From CAWUEX02 sp038148375 (GTDB lineage: Bacteria > Pseudomonadota > Alphaproteobacteria > Rhodospirillales > Rhodospirillaceae), in the NCBI GenBank assembly GCA_038148375.1, contig JAYQVH010000005.1, positions 1 through 64,000 of the forward strand: a stretch of 64,000 nucleotides of DNA, in the 5' to 3' direction. Positions within the stretch are counted from its first letter, which is position 1; each line of letters opens with the position of its first letter. The notes beneath the pieces were generated by a model. The model worked only from the letters and a program-made list of their open reading frames with translations, had not been told where the DNA came from and made no database searches. Below, one piece after another: positions 48,002-57,311 of the stretch. The translations under genes were made by a program, and so were the position numbers.

Positions 48002-48114
48002 TCCGGACTATTCGCGATGAGATACGCTTCCACCGCCCCGACCCAAGATAAAGGCCGGGACAGCCACCTCTGTGCTTGCGGTTGGGAAAAAACCGGATAC
48101 ATTTGTCTCCCGTC

Positions 48115-49743
48115 ATGACGCGTTTCATTTTCATCACTGGCGGTGTTGTTTCCTCCCTCGGCAAAGGTCTCGCGTCAGCTGCCCTCGGGGCACTGCTCCA
48201 GGCCCGCGGATATTCGGTCCGCCTCCGCAAACTCGATCCCTACCTGAACGTCGATCCGGGCACGATGAGCCCGTATCAGCATGGCGAGGTCTACGTCACC
48301 GACGACGGGGCTGAGACCGATCTCGATCTCGGCCATTACGAGCGATTCACCGGTGTGCCGTCACGCCAAAGCGACAACGTCACCACCGGACGCATCTATT
48401 CCGATGTCATTGCCAAGGAACGGCGCGGCGATTACCTCGGTGCGACCGTGCAGGTGATTCCGCATGTCACCGATGCCATTAAGGAATTCGTGCAGGCCGA
48501 CCTCAACGGCGAGGACTTCGTGCTGTGCGAGATCGGCGGCACGGTCGGTGACATCGAGAGCCTGCCGTTCCTCGAAGCGATCCGTCAGCTCGGCAACGAG
48601 CTCGGCCCGGACCGCTCGATGTTCATGCATCTCACTCTGGTGCCCTTTATCGCCGCCGCCGGAGAGCTCAAGACCAAGCCGACGCAGCACTCGGTCAAGG
48701 AATTGCTCGGCCTCGGTATTCAGCCGCAGATTTTGATCTGCCGCATGGAACAACCGATGCCCGAGGCGGAGCGGCGCAAGATCGCGCTGTTCTGCAACGT
48801 TCGCCAGGACTGCGTCATACCGGCCCAGGACGTCGATTCCATTTATGCCGTACCGAATGAATACCATGCGCAGGGATTGGATACCGTTGTCTGCCGCCAT
48901 TTCCGTTTGCCCATCGACAAGAAACCGTCGCTGACCATCTGGAACGACATCGTGGGCGCGGTCCGCCGTCCGGAAGGCGAGGTCACCATCGCGGTTGTCG
49001 GTAAGTATGTGCAGCTGCCCGATGCCTATAAATCGCTCTCGGAGGCGCTCACCCACGGCGGCATCGCCAATAACGTCAAAGTCAATATGGCCTGGATCGA
49101 TTCCGAAATCTTCGAGCAGGAAGATGCGGTCCAGCATCTTGACGATGTCCACGGTATCCTAGTACCCGGCGGCTTCGGCGAGCGAGGCGCGGAAGGCAAG
49201 ATCAAGGCCGTGCAATTCGCGCGCGAACGCAAGGTGCCGTATTTTGGAATCTGCTTCGGCATGCAGATGGCGGTGATTGAAGCCGCGCGTAACCTTGCCA
49301 ATCTTAAAGGGGCCAGCTCGACCGAGTTCGGTCATGCCAAAGAGCCCGTGGTTGGTCTGATGACCGAATGGGCGAAGGGCAATCAAAAAGAGATGCGCGG
49401 CGAGGACGACGATCTCGGCGGCACCATGCGCTTGGGCGCCTATCCTTGCGATCTGGTGAAGTGTACCAAGGTGGCGGACATTTATCGCTCGCAATCGATC
49501 TCCGAGCGCCATCGCCACCGCTACGAAGTGAACATCACGTACCGGGAGCAACTCGAACAGGCCGGGCTGATTTTCTCCGGTCTGTCTCCCGACGGTGTGC
49601 TGCCGGAAATCGTTGAATATGAAGACCATCCATGGTTTATCGGCGTCCAGTTCCACCCGGAACTGAAGTCGAAGCCGTTCGACCCCCATCCGCTGTTCAC
49701 TTCGTTTATTTCGGCGGCCGTCGCCCAGTCGCGGCTGGTATAA
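48115..49743 (+). CDS. pyrG: CTP synthase
   Basis: 542 residues. Amidates UTP to CTP. Synthetase domain starts MTRFIFITGGVVSSLGKGL (P-loop), DPYLNVDPGTMSPYQHGEVYV; the glutaminase domain has the GATase triad with the FGICFGMQMAV nucleophile Cys and the ending EFQHHP-like GVQFHPELKS. The longer open frame from 48076 adds a non-conserved 13 residues and is not used. Confidence 0.98.
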   Translation: MTRFIFITGGVVSSLGKGLASAALGALLQARGYSVRLRKLDPYLNVDPGTMSPYQHGEVYVTDDGAETDLDLGHYERFTGVPSRQSDNVTTGRIYSDVIAKERRGDYLGATVQVIPHVTDAIKEFVQADLNGEDFVLCEIGGTVGDIESLPFLEAIRQLGNELGPDRSMFMHLTLVPFIAAAGELKTKPTQHSVKELLGLGIQPQILICRMEQPMPEAERRKIALFCNVRQDCVIPAQDVDSIYAVPNEYHAQGLDTVVCRHFRLPIDKKPSLTIWNDIVGAVRRPEGEVTIAVVGKYVQLPDAYKSLSEALTHGGIANNVKVNMAWIDSEIFEQEDAVQHLDDVHGILVPGGFGERGAEGKIKAVQFARERKVPYFGICFGMQMAVIEAARNLANLKGASSTEFGHAKEPVVGLMTEWAKGNQKEMRGEDDDLGGTMRLGAYPCDLVKCTKVADIYRSQSISERHRHRYEVNITYREQLEQAGLIFSGLSPDGVLPEIVEYEDHPWFIGVQFHPELKSKPFDPHPLFTSFISAAVAQSRLV

Positions 49744-49791
49744 TGTTAGGACCCGCGGTGCGGGTACACGCGCTCTGCGAGAGTAAAATAT

Positions 49792-50649
49792 ATGGCTGAT
49801 ACAGCACAGGCTCAGCGTCACGTCACCGTCGGCCCGTACACGGTAGGGAATGACTTACCGTTTGTGGTCATTGCCGGGCCGTGCCAGATCGAAAGCCGCG
49901 ATCACGCGCTTGAAGTGTCCAGTGCGCTCAAGGAAATGGGCGAGGCCGCCGGCATCCCCATCATCTACAAAAGCTCTTACGATAAGGCCAATCGGACGAG
50001 CGTTAGTGCAACGCGTGGTTTGGGGCTTGATAAGTCCTTGTCTGTTCTCGCAGACGTAAAGGCCGCCACAGGATTGCCGACGCTGACGGATGTGCATGAA
50101 AAAGAACACTGTGCACCGGTTGCGGAAGTCGTCGACGTTCTGCAAATCCCGGCGTTTCTGTGCCGTCAGACGGATCTGTTGATCGCCGCCGGTGAAACCG
50201 GTGCGGTGATCAACGTCAAGAAGGGACAGTTTCTCGCGCCGTGGGACATGGCCAATGTCGCCGCCAAGGTCGCCTCGACGGGCAATGAGAACATCATCCT
50301 GACGGAGCGCGGCTCCTCGTTCGGATACAACGCCTTGGTGACCGACATGCTGTCCCTGCCGCAAATGGCAAAGACGGGCTATCCCGTCGTCATCGATGCA
50401 ACCCATGCCGTCCAACAACCCGGTGGAAAAGGCACAAGTTCGGGCGGCAACCGGAAGTTTGCTCCGGTGATCGCGCGGTCTGCCGTGGCCGCCGGTGTCG
50501 CGGCGGTGTTCATGGAAACGCACCCCGACCCGGAAAACACCAAGTCTTCCGATGGACCGAACATGATTTTTCTGAAAGACATGCCGAAGATTTTGGCGAC
50601 ATTGAAAGCCTTCGACGATCTCGCCAAAGCCAACCCGGTTGAGATTTAA
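49792..50649 (+). CDS. kdsA: KDO-8-phosphate synthase
   Basis: 285 residues. Condenses arabinose 5-phosphate and phosphoenolpyruvate into KDO-8-phosphate, for lipopolysaccharide inner core. VVIAGPCQIESRDHAL, KSSYDKANRTS, LTDVHEKEHC, DVLQIPAFLCRQTDLL, KKGQFLAPWDM and TERGSSFGYNALVTDM match. Proves a Gram-negative LPS-bearing envelope. Follows pyrG by 48 bases. Confidence 0.98.
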   Translation: MADTAQAQRHVTVGPYTVGNDLPFVVIAGPCQIESRDHALEVSSALKEMGEAAGIPIIYKSSYDKANRTSVSATRGLGLDKSLSVLADVKAATGLPTLTDVHEKEHCAPVAEVVDVLQIPAFLCRQTDLLIAAGETGAVINVKKGQFLAPWDMANVAAKVASTGNENIILTERGSSFGYNALVTDMLSLPQMAKTGYPVVIDATHAVQQPGGKGTSSGGNRKFAPVIARSAVAAGVAAVFMETHPDPENTKSSDGPNMIFLKDMPKILATLKAFDDLAKANPVEI

Positions 50650-50678
50650 ACCAAAAACGTTAAGCAAAGAGGACTGAC

Positions 50679-51965
50679 ATGAGCGCCATTATCGATATTG
50701 CCGCGCGGGAAATACTGGACAGCCGCGGCAATCCCACTGTCGAAGTGGATGTCATTCTGGATACGGGCGCCACCGGCCGCGCCGCAGTGCCATCGGGGGC
50801 GTCCACGGGCGCGCACGAAGCGGTGGAACTGCGCGATGGTGACAAAGATCGCTTCAACGGCAAGGGCGTGTTGCAAGCGGTCGACGCGGTCAACGGTGAA
50901 ATCTTTCAGGCGCTGTCCGGCTTCGATGCCGACGACCAGCGCCACCTCGACCAAACTCTCATCGATCTCGACGGCACGCCGAACAAAGCACGTCTCGGCG
51001 CCAATGCAATTCTCGGCGTGTCGCTCGCGGTGGCAAAGGCGGCGGCGGATGACGCCGGACTCGACCTCTATCGCTATGTCGGCGGGGCTGCGGCCCATGT
51101 GCTGCCGGTGCCGATGATGAACATCATCAACGGCGGCGAGCACGCCGACAATCCCATCGACATTCAGGAATTCATGGTTATGCCGGTCGGCGCCGAAGAC
51201 GGTGTCGAGGCGATCCGCGTCGGCGCGGAAGTGTTCCACGCGCTCAAGAAGCAGCTCGGCGAAGCCGGTCACAACACCAATGTCGGAGATGAAGGCGGCT
51301 TTGCGCCGAACCTCGACAGCGCCGATGCCGCGCTCGGCTTTATCATGAAGTCCATCGAGGCGGCGGGCTATAAACCCGGCGACGACGTTGTTCTCGCCCT
51401 CGATGCCGCGTCCACGGAATTTTACAAGGACGGCACGTATGACATGGCCGGCGAGGGCAAGACACTCGACGCCGCAGGCATGGTGAAGTTCTACGAAGAC
51501 CTGACCTCGCGCTATCCTATCGTCTCCATTGAAGATGGCATGGCTGAGGACGACTGGGACGGCTGGAAGGCCCTGACCGATGCCATCGGCGGCAAGGTGC
51601 AGTTGGTTGGCGACGACCTGTTCGTGACCAATCCGGCGCGTTTGCGCGACGGCATCGCCAAAGGTGTCGGTAACTCGATCCTGGTGAAGGTCAACCAAAT
51701 CGGCACGCTGACCGAAACTCTGGAAGCGGTTGAGATGGCGCACAAGGCGAGCTACACAGCAGTGATGTCGCACCGCTCCGGCGAGACGGAAGATTCCACC
51801 ATCGCCGACCTGGCCGTTGCCACCAACTGCGGGCAAATCAAGACCGGCTCGTTGTCGCGCTCGGACCGTTTGGCGAAATACAACCAGCTCATTCGTATTG
51901 CCGAAGCGCTCGGCCCGGCGGCGCGTTACGCCGGCCCGGCGCTGAAGCAGCGCTGGGGACTCTGA
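50679..51965 (+). CDS. eno: Enolase
   Basis: 428 residues. Converts 2-phosphoglycerate to phosphoenolpyruvate. N-terminal AREILDSRGNPTVEVDV, SGASTGAHEAVELRDGD, VPMMNIINGGEHADN, SIEDGMAEDDWDGW, GDDLFVTN, and the catalytic MSHRSGETED with SLSRSDRLAKYNQ. AGAGG precedes the ATG. The product feeds KdsA, encoded just upstream. Confidence 0.99.
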   Translation: MSAIIDIAAREILDSRGNPTVEVDVILDTGATGRAAVPSGASTGAHEAVELRDGDKDRFNGKGVLQAVDAVNGEIFQALSGFDADDQRHLDQTLIDLDGTPNKARLGANAILGVSLAVAKAAADDAGLDLYRYVGGAAAHVLPVPMMNIINGGEHADNPIDIQEFMVMPVGAEDGVEAIRVGAEVFHALKKQLGEAGHNTNVGDEGGFAPNLDSADAALGFIMKSIEAAGYKPGDDVVLALDAASTEFYKDGTYDMAGEGKTLDAAGMVKFYEDLTSRYPIVSIEDGMAEDDWDGWKALTDAIGGKVQLVGDDLFVTNPARLRDGIAKGVGNSILVKVNQIGTLTETLEAVEMAHKASYTAVMSHRSGETEDSTIADLAVATNCGQIKTGSLSRSDRLAKYNQLIRIAEALGPAARYAGPALKQRWGL

Positions 51966-51986
51966 CGCCGGCGGGGAGGAAAAGCG

Positions 51987-53675
51987 GTGGCGGATGACGA
52001 CGCGCTCAGCGCCGCGGTCGCCGCCCATCGCACCGGCGATCTTGAAACCGCGAAGTCCCTGTATCGCAAGGCGCTCGATCAAGATCCTGAGAACGCCGCT
52101 GCCCGGCACATGCTGGGTGTCGCGGAACGGGACAGCGGCAGCCTTAAGGCCGCCGAGCGCGCATTCACGGCCGTACTGCAGCACGACCCGAATAACGCCG
52201 AGGTGTGGTTCGATTACGGCCTGACCCTCAGACGCGCTGGTGTGCTCGATGCGGCCACCGATGCCTTCTCCAAGGCCACGGCGATCGATCCCGCTCAGGG
52301 GCCCGGATGGTATCAGTTGGGGCAGTGCTGCCGCACGGAATGCCGGTTCGAGCCCGCCATGGCGGCGTTTGAGCGGGCCGTGGCGCTGATGCCGCAGGAG
52401 CCGGCCGTCTTATATGACGCGGCACAGACTCTTCTCAGTTTGGGCCGGTGCAGGGACGCCCTCGATCTGGTGCAGTCTCATGAGGACATCATTCTTAAAT
52501 CGTCAGACCACGCGTTCTTGCGTGCAGAGGCATTGTGGTTCTGCGGGGATACCGATGCCGCCGCCGCGGCGTTTGAACAGGCGGTCCACACGCATCCGGG
52601 CAGTGTGTCCGTGCGCATCCGTTACGCGGATTTTCTTATTGCCCAGAGTGAGAACGAGGCGGCGCTGCAACTTCTTCACCCATTGAGGAGCGCGCACCCG
52701 GACCGCCTGGAGTATGCCAACCGGCTTGCCGGTTTGCTGTTCAGCGTGGGCCGCATCGAAGACGCCTGGCCGCTGCTGCGTCCCGCCAACGAGCGTGTCG
52801 GGTCGACCGGGCTTGCGTTGCGCCGCCGCGGGCAGCTGCGCTGGACCGGGCAGCCACTCGATGGCAAGCGATTGTTTCTCACCAAATACCAGGGACTGGG
52901 GGAGCAACTCATGTTCCTGTCTCTTATGCCGGACCTGCACGCTCTCTGCGATATTGCCGCTGCGGAAGTCGATCCGCCGCTGCTGGCGCTGGCGCAGCGC
53001 ACGTATCCGGGCATCAACATCGTTCCGTGGTCGAAACCGGCCCATGCGGATATCTCGCAGGGCGAGGCCGATTACTGGTCGACGGCGGGTGACTTTGCCG
53101 CAGCCGTCCGCCGCACCGCCGACGACTTCACCCATACGCCGCCGAAACTTCTTCCCGATGCGTCCCTCGTGGACCACTACGCGCGGGTGGTCCGGGAGCA
53201 CGCGAACGGCAAGTTCGTCGCCGGTCTCAGCCATGCCAGTCCCGGTTCGCCGATCGGCGCCTTCAAAAGCGTGCCGCTGTCACAATTGGCCTGGCTCGGC
53301 GATATCGACGACCTGTGCCTCGTCTCTCTGCAATACGGCACGGCCGGACATGATCTTGTCGGATGGGCCGCCGACACCGGAATCGATCTCGTGCCGCCGG
53401 TCGATGACGCCATGCTCAGAGACCCGGAGCATCAGGCCGCGCTGATCGCCGCGACGGACTTGGTGATGAGTGTCAGCACCACGACGATTCACATCGCCGG
53501 CGCCATGCAGCATCCCGCGTGGGTTTTGTTGCCCTTTGGGCGTTATACGTTCTGGTACTGGACCGAGAGTGCCGGCGCGCCGCTGTGGTGGCCGGCGGTC
53601 CAGCGCGTCCGTCCGCCCGACGGTACAGGTTGGGCGTTCTTGAAAGCGAAGCTTGAGCAGGAAATCGCCGGTTAG
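51987..53675 (+). CDS. TPR-repeat protein with heptosyltransferase-like C-terminal domain
   Basis: 562 residues, GTG start after GGAGG. About residues 1-270 hold six or more TPR units (AARHMLGVAERDSGSLKAAERAF, GWYQLGQCCRTECRFEPAMAAFERA). From about 290 a GT9/heptosyltransferase-like fold follows: KRLFLTKYQGLGEQLMFLS at its start and LVMSVSTTTIHIAGAMQHPAWVLLPFG near the end. Such proteins are found with glycosylation of flagellin or surface proteins. Acceptor unknown. Ends with a 4-base convergent overlap with SUMF1 copy 3. Confidence 0.8.
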   Translation: MADDDALSAAVAAHRTGDLETAKSLYRKALDQDPENAAARHMLGVAERDSGSLKAAERAFTAVLQHDPNNAEVWFDYGLTLRRAGVLDAATDAFSKATAIDPAQGPGWYQLGQCCRTECRFEPAMAAFERAVALMPQEPAVLYDAAQTLLSLGRCRDALDLVQSHEDIILKSSDHAFLRAEALWFCGDTDAAAAAFEQAVHTHPGSVSVRIRYADFLIAQSENEAALQLLHPLRSAHPDRLEYANRLAGLLFSVGRIEDAWPLLRPANERVGSTGLALRRRGQLRWTGQPLDGKRLFLTKYQGLGEQLMFLSLMPDLHALCDIAAAEVDPPLLALAQRTYPGINIVPWSKPAHADISQGEADYWSTAGDFAAAVRRTADDFTHTPPKLLPDASLVDHYARVVREHANGKFVAGLSHASPGSPIGAFKSVPLSQLAWLGDIDDLCLVSLQYGTAGHDLVGWAADTGIDLVPPVDDAMLRDPEHQAALIAATDLVMSVSTTTIHIAGAMQHPAWVLLPFGRYTFWYWTESAGAPLWWPAVQRVRPPDGTGWAFLKAKLEQEIAG

Positions 53676-54589
53676 TCGGTGACTGCAATATCCCGGACGA
53701 CACGAAAGCCGAGCGAATAGGCAGCGACATGCGGCGAGGGCGCGCGGCTGCGGTTGGCGGCGCGCAGATGTCCCGGAAAGACGTTGCTGAAGCCGCCGCC
53801 GCGGTGGAGTACAATGCCGCACTTTCCGCCGGAGCCCCAGGCCGAACCGTCCGTCGGCGCGCCGGCGAAGGACTCCTGATAGCAATCCGCCTGCCACACC
53901 CACAAATTGCCGATGGTATCGTATAGGCCGTAGCCGTTGGGTAGATAGGACGCGACCGGCGCCGTGCCCAAGCCGACCCCGTCGTCGCAGTCGATGTAAT
54001 TCCACTGCGGCACGTCGGCCTTGGCGCTTACGTCAGAGACGTTGCCGTAGTCGCAGGCGTTGATCTCATCGCCAAAGGGGTAGGCGGTTTGGGTGCCGCC
54101 GCGGGTGGCGTATTCCCACTCCGCTTCCGACGGCAGGCGGTAGGTTTCGCCGGTGATATGCGACAGCCACTTGGTGTAGGCCGTGGCATCCCACCAGGAC
54201 ACGCAAGACACCGGATGATCGCCGGTGACCGGATGGCCGGGATCGACCCAGGATTTCGTTGGATCGAATGCCAATTTCTCGCCGGTCCACACCAGACACC
54301 CTTGGGTGTTCCAATGGCCTGTGGCTTCGATGAAGTCTTGGTACTGATCGCGGGTGACTTCCGTGCTGCCGATGGCGTAGGGCTGCGCGAAGGTGACGGT
54401 GCGCACCGGGCCTTCATCCGGACCGTGGTCGGGTTCGTCGTCCGGGGCGCCCATCTGGAACGTGCCCGCCGGAATCACCGTCATCTCCGGGCAGTCGCTG
54501 CAGTCTTTGAATGTGCTGCCGGGCGCGCCTGGCCCGGACGCACAGGCCGATAGAAGCGCGAACGCTCCGATGGCAAGGAGTGTGCGCAT
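53672..54589 (-). CDS. Secreted SUMF1/FGE-sulfatase-domain protein, copy 3
   Basis: 305 residues. Lipoprotein-like leader LLAIGAFALLSACASGPG (possible lipobox LSAC), then DCSDCPEMTVIPAGTFQMGA and the SUMF1 fold (STEVTRDQYQDFIEA, YRLPSEAEWEYATRG, GLYDTIGNLWVWQADC, LHRGGGFSNVFPG, LGFRVVRDI). FGE active-site cysteines are replaced (Asn, His). The start codon overlaps the NTF2-like stop by one base (TGATG), so it is co-translated and lies in the thiC riboswitch operon. A lipid anchor would place it in the periplasm. Confidence 0.87.
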   Translation of the reverse strand: MRTLLAIGAFALLSACASGPGAPGSTFKDCSDCPEMTVIPAGTFQMGAPDDEPDHGPDEGPVRTVTFAQPYAIGSTEVTRDQYQDFIEATGHWNTQGCLVWTGEKLAFDPTKSWVDPGHPVTGDHPVSCVSWWDATAYTKWLSHITGETYRLPSEAEWEYATRGGTQTAYPFGDEINACDYGNVSDVSAKADVPQWNYIDCDDGVGLGTAPVASYLPNGYGLYDTIGNLWVWQADCYQESFAGAPTDGSAWGSGGKCGIVLHRGGGFSNVFPGHLRAANRSRAPSPHVAAYSLGFRVVRDIAVTD

Positions 54590-55125
54590 CAGAGTCCGAG
54601 CTGCGCCTTCAACTGTGCCTCAAGGTGCGGCGCCGCGCCGATCGCGCCATTATCGATATCGAGCAGCACCTTCCAGCCGTCCTCGGTCATTTCCAGGAGT
54701 GGGATGTAGCGGCCATTGACGAAATCGCCCACGGGCTGATTGGTTTCCCGGTCGACGGTGACGGTAGCGTAACCGCACAGGATGTAGGCCCAGTCGCCGA
54801 TATCGTCGCCATTAACCTCCATCTCCAGAACTTCGGACACCAGTATGGGCTTTGTCGTCTTGCCATCCGCAAACGCCGAACTCCAGCTTTCTTCCAGCGT
54901 CTCGCGGCCGGTGATTTCCATGCCCGTGGTATGCGCGACGCGAAGGCGGTCGAGATAATCGCCGACCGCGCCATCGACGTCGCCGGAATTGAATTTGACG
55001 ATGGCGTCGTCATGGAACGTCTGCACGGCGGCGTACTGCGCCTCCGTACCGCCACGGCGCTGCTGTTCGGCCAGTGCCGGGAGGCTGATCGCGCAGATCG
55101 TCAGAATACCGAGTATCGCTTTCAT
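54589..55125 (-). CDS. Secreted NTF2/SnoaL-like protein
   Basis: 178 residues: signal peptide MKAILGILTICAISLPALA and a SnoaL/DUF4440-type cone fold (AAVQTFHDDAIVKFNSGDVDGAVGDYLDRL ... WAYILCGYATVTVDRET ... WKVLLDIDNG). It sits 6 bases after thiC and overlaps the SUMF1 gene. No enzymatic residues are obvious. Likely a small-molecule binding protein in the periplasm; link to thiamine is by operon only. Confidence 0.75.
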   Translation of the reverse strand: MKAILGILTICAISLPALAEQQRRGGTEAQYAAVQTFHDDAIVKFNSGDVDGAVGDYLDRLRVAHTTGMEITGRETLEESWSSAFADGKTTKPILVSEVLEMEVNGDDIGDWAYILCGYATVTVDRETNQPVGDFVNGRYIPLLEMTEDGWKVLLDIDNGAIGAAPHLEAQLKAQLGL

Positions 55126-55131
55126 CTGATT

Positions 55132-56970
55132 TTACTCCGCCGCCTCGGTTTGAACTTTGTCCGCGGGCATATAGAGATCGCCACCGGCGCGATAACGCTC
55201 GGCCATTTCCTCCATGCCTTTCTTGACATCGACCTTGCCGTATTCGTCGCGGATATCCTGGGAGATTTTCATCGAGCAGAACTTCGGCCCGCACATGGAG
55301 CAGAAGTGCGCGACCTTATGCGCTTCTTTCGGTAACGTCTGGTCGTGATAGAGCCGCGCCGTTTCCGGATCGAGCGACAGATTGAACTGATCCTCCCAGC
55401 GGAATTCGAAGCGCGCACGTGACAGCGCATCGTCGCGGTCCTGCGCCCCGGGATGGCCTTTGGCCAGATCGGCGGCGTGCGCCGCGATCTTGTAGGTGAT
55501 CACACCGACCTTCACATCCTCGCGGTCGGGCAGGCCCAGGTGCTCCTTCGGCGTGACGTAGCAGAGCATGGCCGTGCCGAACCAGCCGATCATTGCCGCG
55601 CCGATGCCTGAGGTGATGTGATCGTAGCCCGGCGCAATGTCCGTGGTCAGCGGCCCGAGGGTGTAGAACGGCGCTTCGCCGCACTCCTTGAGCTGCTTCT
55701 CCATGTTGACCTTGATCTTGTGCATCGGCACGTGGCCGGGGCCTTCGATCATCACCTGACAGTCTTTCTTCCAGGCGACTTCGGTCAACTCGCCGAGGGT
55801 TTCCAGTTCGGCGAACTGCGCTTTGTCGTTCGCGTCGGCGATGGAACCGGGGCGCAAGCCGTCGCCGAGCGAGAAACTCACATCGTACGCGCGGCAGATG
55901 TCGCAGATTTCCTCGAAGTGCTCGTAGAGGAACGACTCCTTGTGGTGATGCAGGCACCACTTGGCCATGATTGAGCCGCCGCGCGAGACGATACCGGTGA
56001 CGCGGTCTGCGGTCAGCGGGACGTAAGGTAGGCGTACGCCGGCATGGATGGTGAAATAGTCCACGCCCTGTTCGGCCTGTTCGATCAGGGTTTCGCGGAA
56101 GATGTCCCAGGTCAGGTCCTCGGCAATCCCGCCGACCTTTTCCAGCGCCTGATAGATCGGCACCGTGCCGATCGGCACCGGGCTGTTGCGGATGATCCAG
56201 TCGCGGATGTTGTGAATGTTGCGCCCCGTCGACAGGTCCATCACGGTGTCGGCCCCCCAGCGGATCGCCCACACCATTTTCTCGACTTCCTCCGCCATGG
56301 ACGACGTTACCGCCGAGTTGCCGATGTTGGCGTTGATCTTTACCAGGAAGTTACGGCCGATGATCATCGGTTCCGTTTCCGGGTGATTGATGTTCGCCGG
56401 GATGATGGCGCGGCCGCGCGCGACCTCGTCGCGGACGAATTCCGGCGTGATGTAATCCGGAATCTCTGCGCCCCAATCATTGCCATCGCGCTCCAGTTTT
56501 TCCTTCGCGTGTTCGCGCCCGAGGTTTTCGCGAATGGCGATGTATTCCATTTCCGGCGTGATGATGCCGGCGCGGGCATAGGCGATCTGTGTCACCGCTT
56601 TGCCGCCGGTGGCGCGGTAGGGGCGGTTGCTGACCGGAAACTCCGGCGCTCTCTTTTCTTCGGAGACGAAGCCGTTGTCCGCCGCCGTCACCGGGCGTCC
56701 GTCATACCGCTCGACGTCACCGCGCGCATTGATCCAGGCCTCACGCAGACGCGGCAGCCCGGCGCTGATATCTGTCGTTACCGCCGGATCGGAATACGGG
56801 CCGGAGCAGTCGTACACAACTTGCGGCGGCTCGTTCGCTGTCGGATGCAGGCTGATCTGGCGCATCGGCACGCGCAGGTCCGGGTGCAGAACACCGGGCT
56901 TGTAGATTTTCTCCGACGCGGGCAGGGGGCCGGTTGTGACGGACGGATTTGACGGACTGAGGTGGTTCAT
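55132..56970 (-). CDS. thiC: Phosphomethylpyrimidine synthase ThiC
   Basis: 612 residues, radical-SAM enzyme that turns aminoimidazole ribotide into the HMP-phosphate of thiamine. The 4Fe-4S site is at the C-terminus, CSMCGPKFCSM (Cx2Cx4C). Core blocks TVMDLSTGRNIHNIRDWIIRNSPVPIGTVPIYQALEKV, DGLRPGSIADAND, EGPGHVPMHKI and DVGVITYKIAAHAADLAKG-like KVGVITYKIAAH are present. A TPP riboswitch lies about 90 bases upstream. The next genes (NTF2-like, SUMF1) follow within 6 bases. Confidence 0.98.
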   Translation of the reverse strand: MNHLSPSNPSVTTGPLPASEKIYKPGVLHPDLRVPMRQISLHPTANEPPQVVYDCSGPYSDPAVTTDISAGLPRLREAWINARGDVERYDGRPVTAADNGFVSEEKRAPEFPVSNRPYRATGGKAVTQIAYARAGIITPEMEYIAIRENLGREHAKEKLERDGNDWGAEIPDYITPEFVRDEVARGRAIIPANINHPETEPMIIGRNFLVKINANIGNSAVTSSMAEEVEKMVWAIRWGADTVMDLSTGRNIHNIRDWIIRNSPVPIGTVPIYQALEKVGGIAEDLTWDIFRETLIEQAEQGVDYFTIHAGVRLPYVPLTADRVTGIVSRGGSIMAKWCLHHHKESFLYEHFEEICDICRAYDVSFSLGDGLRPGSIADANDKAQFAELETLGELTEVAWKKDCQVMIEGPGHVPMHKIKVNMEKQLKECGEAPFYTLGPLTTDIAPGYDHITSGIGAAMIGWFGTAMLCYVTPKEHLGLPDREDVKVGVITYKIAAHAADLAKGHPGAQDRDDALSRARFEFRWEDQFNLSLDPETARLYHDQTLPKEAHKVAHFCSMCGPKFCSMKISQDIRDEYGKVDVKKGMEEMAERYRAGGDLYMPADKVQTEAAE

Positions 56971-57057
56971 CGTTGCTCTTTCCTAGGCCGCAATGATGCG
57001 GAAATGTCGATCCGGGAAAGACAGACGGGGTGGCGGTTCAGCCGGAAGCCTATGGAC

Positions 57058-57166
57058 CATCCCTACGCCAGTTGACCTGGATCAGGTTCGAAGGGTCGTC
57101 ACGCCGGAAAACCTCTTGTGACCTCTCAACCCCGATGCGCACCTCGCGCCGGTGGGGCTCCCCTTT
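57058..57166 (-). promoter_or_regulatory. TPP riboswitch (THI element)
   Basis: On the minus strand GGGGAGCCCC (57163-57154), the conserved GGGGTTGAGAGG, ACCCTTCGAACCTGATC and the closing GGCGTAGGGA (to about 57061) appear in the order and spacing of the TPP aptamer. It precedes thiC by about 88 bases and should lower thiC expression, and that of the genes behind it, when thiamine pyrophosphate is abundant. Confidence 0.95.
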
Positions 57167-57218
57167 GGTGGCTTCGACCTTAAGACCTGCGCGCGCCCAG
57201 GGTCAACGGCGCCAGGAC

Positions 57219-57227
57219 TTATCCACA
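57219..57227 (+). promoter_or_regulatory. DnaA-box 9-mer TTATCCACA upstream of thiC
   Basis: Perfect 9-mer in the gap between the riboswitch and the DUF2892 gene. One of three exact copies seen, all intergenic. Function unknown. Confidence 0.3.
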
Positions 57228-57311
57228 GCCGGTAGGCGGTTGTTTCCTGTGCGCCTAGCCCAAGCGGCATATATTTGAGTAATATGCGCCAACAACAGGG
57301 GAGATTCTCGT

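Noticed and set aside
57082..57270. 62-codon open frame upstream of thiC
   Set aside because: It overlaps the TPP riboswitch, whose RNA motif explains the sequence.
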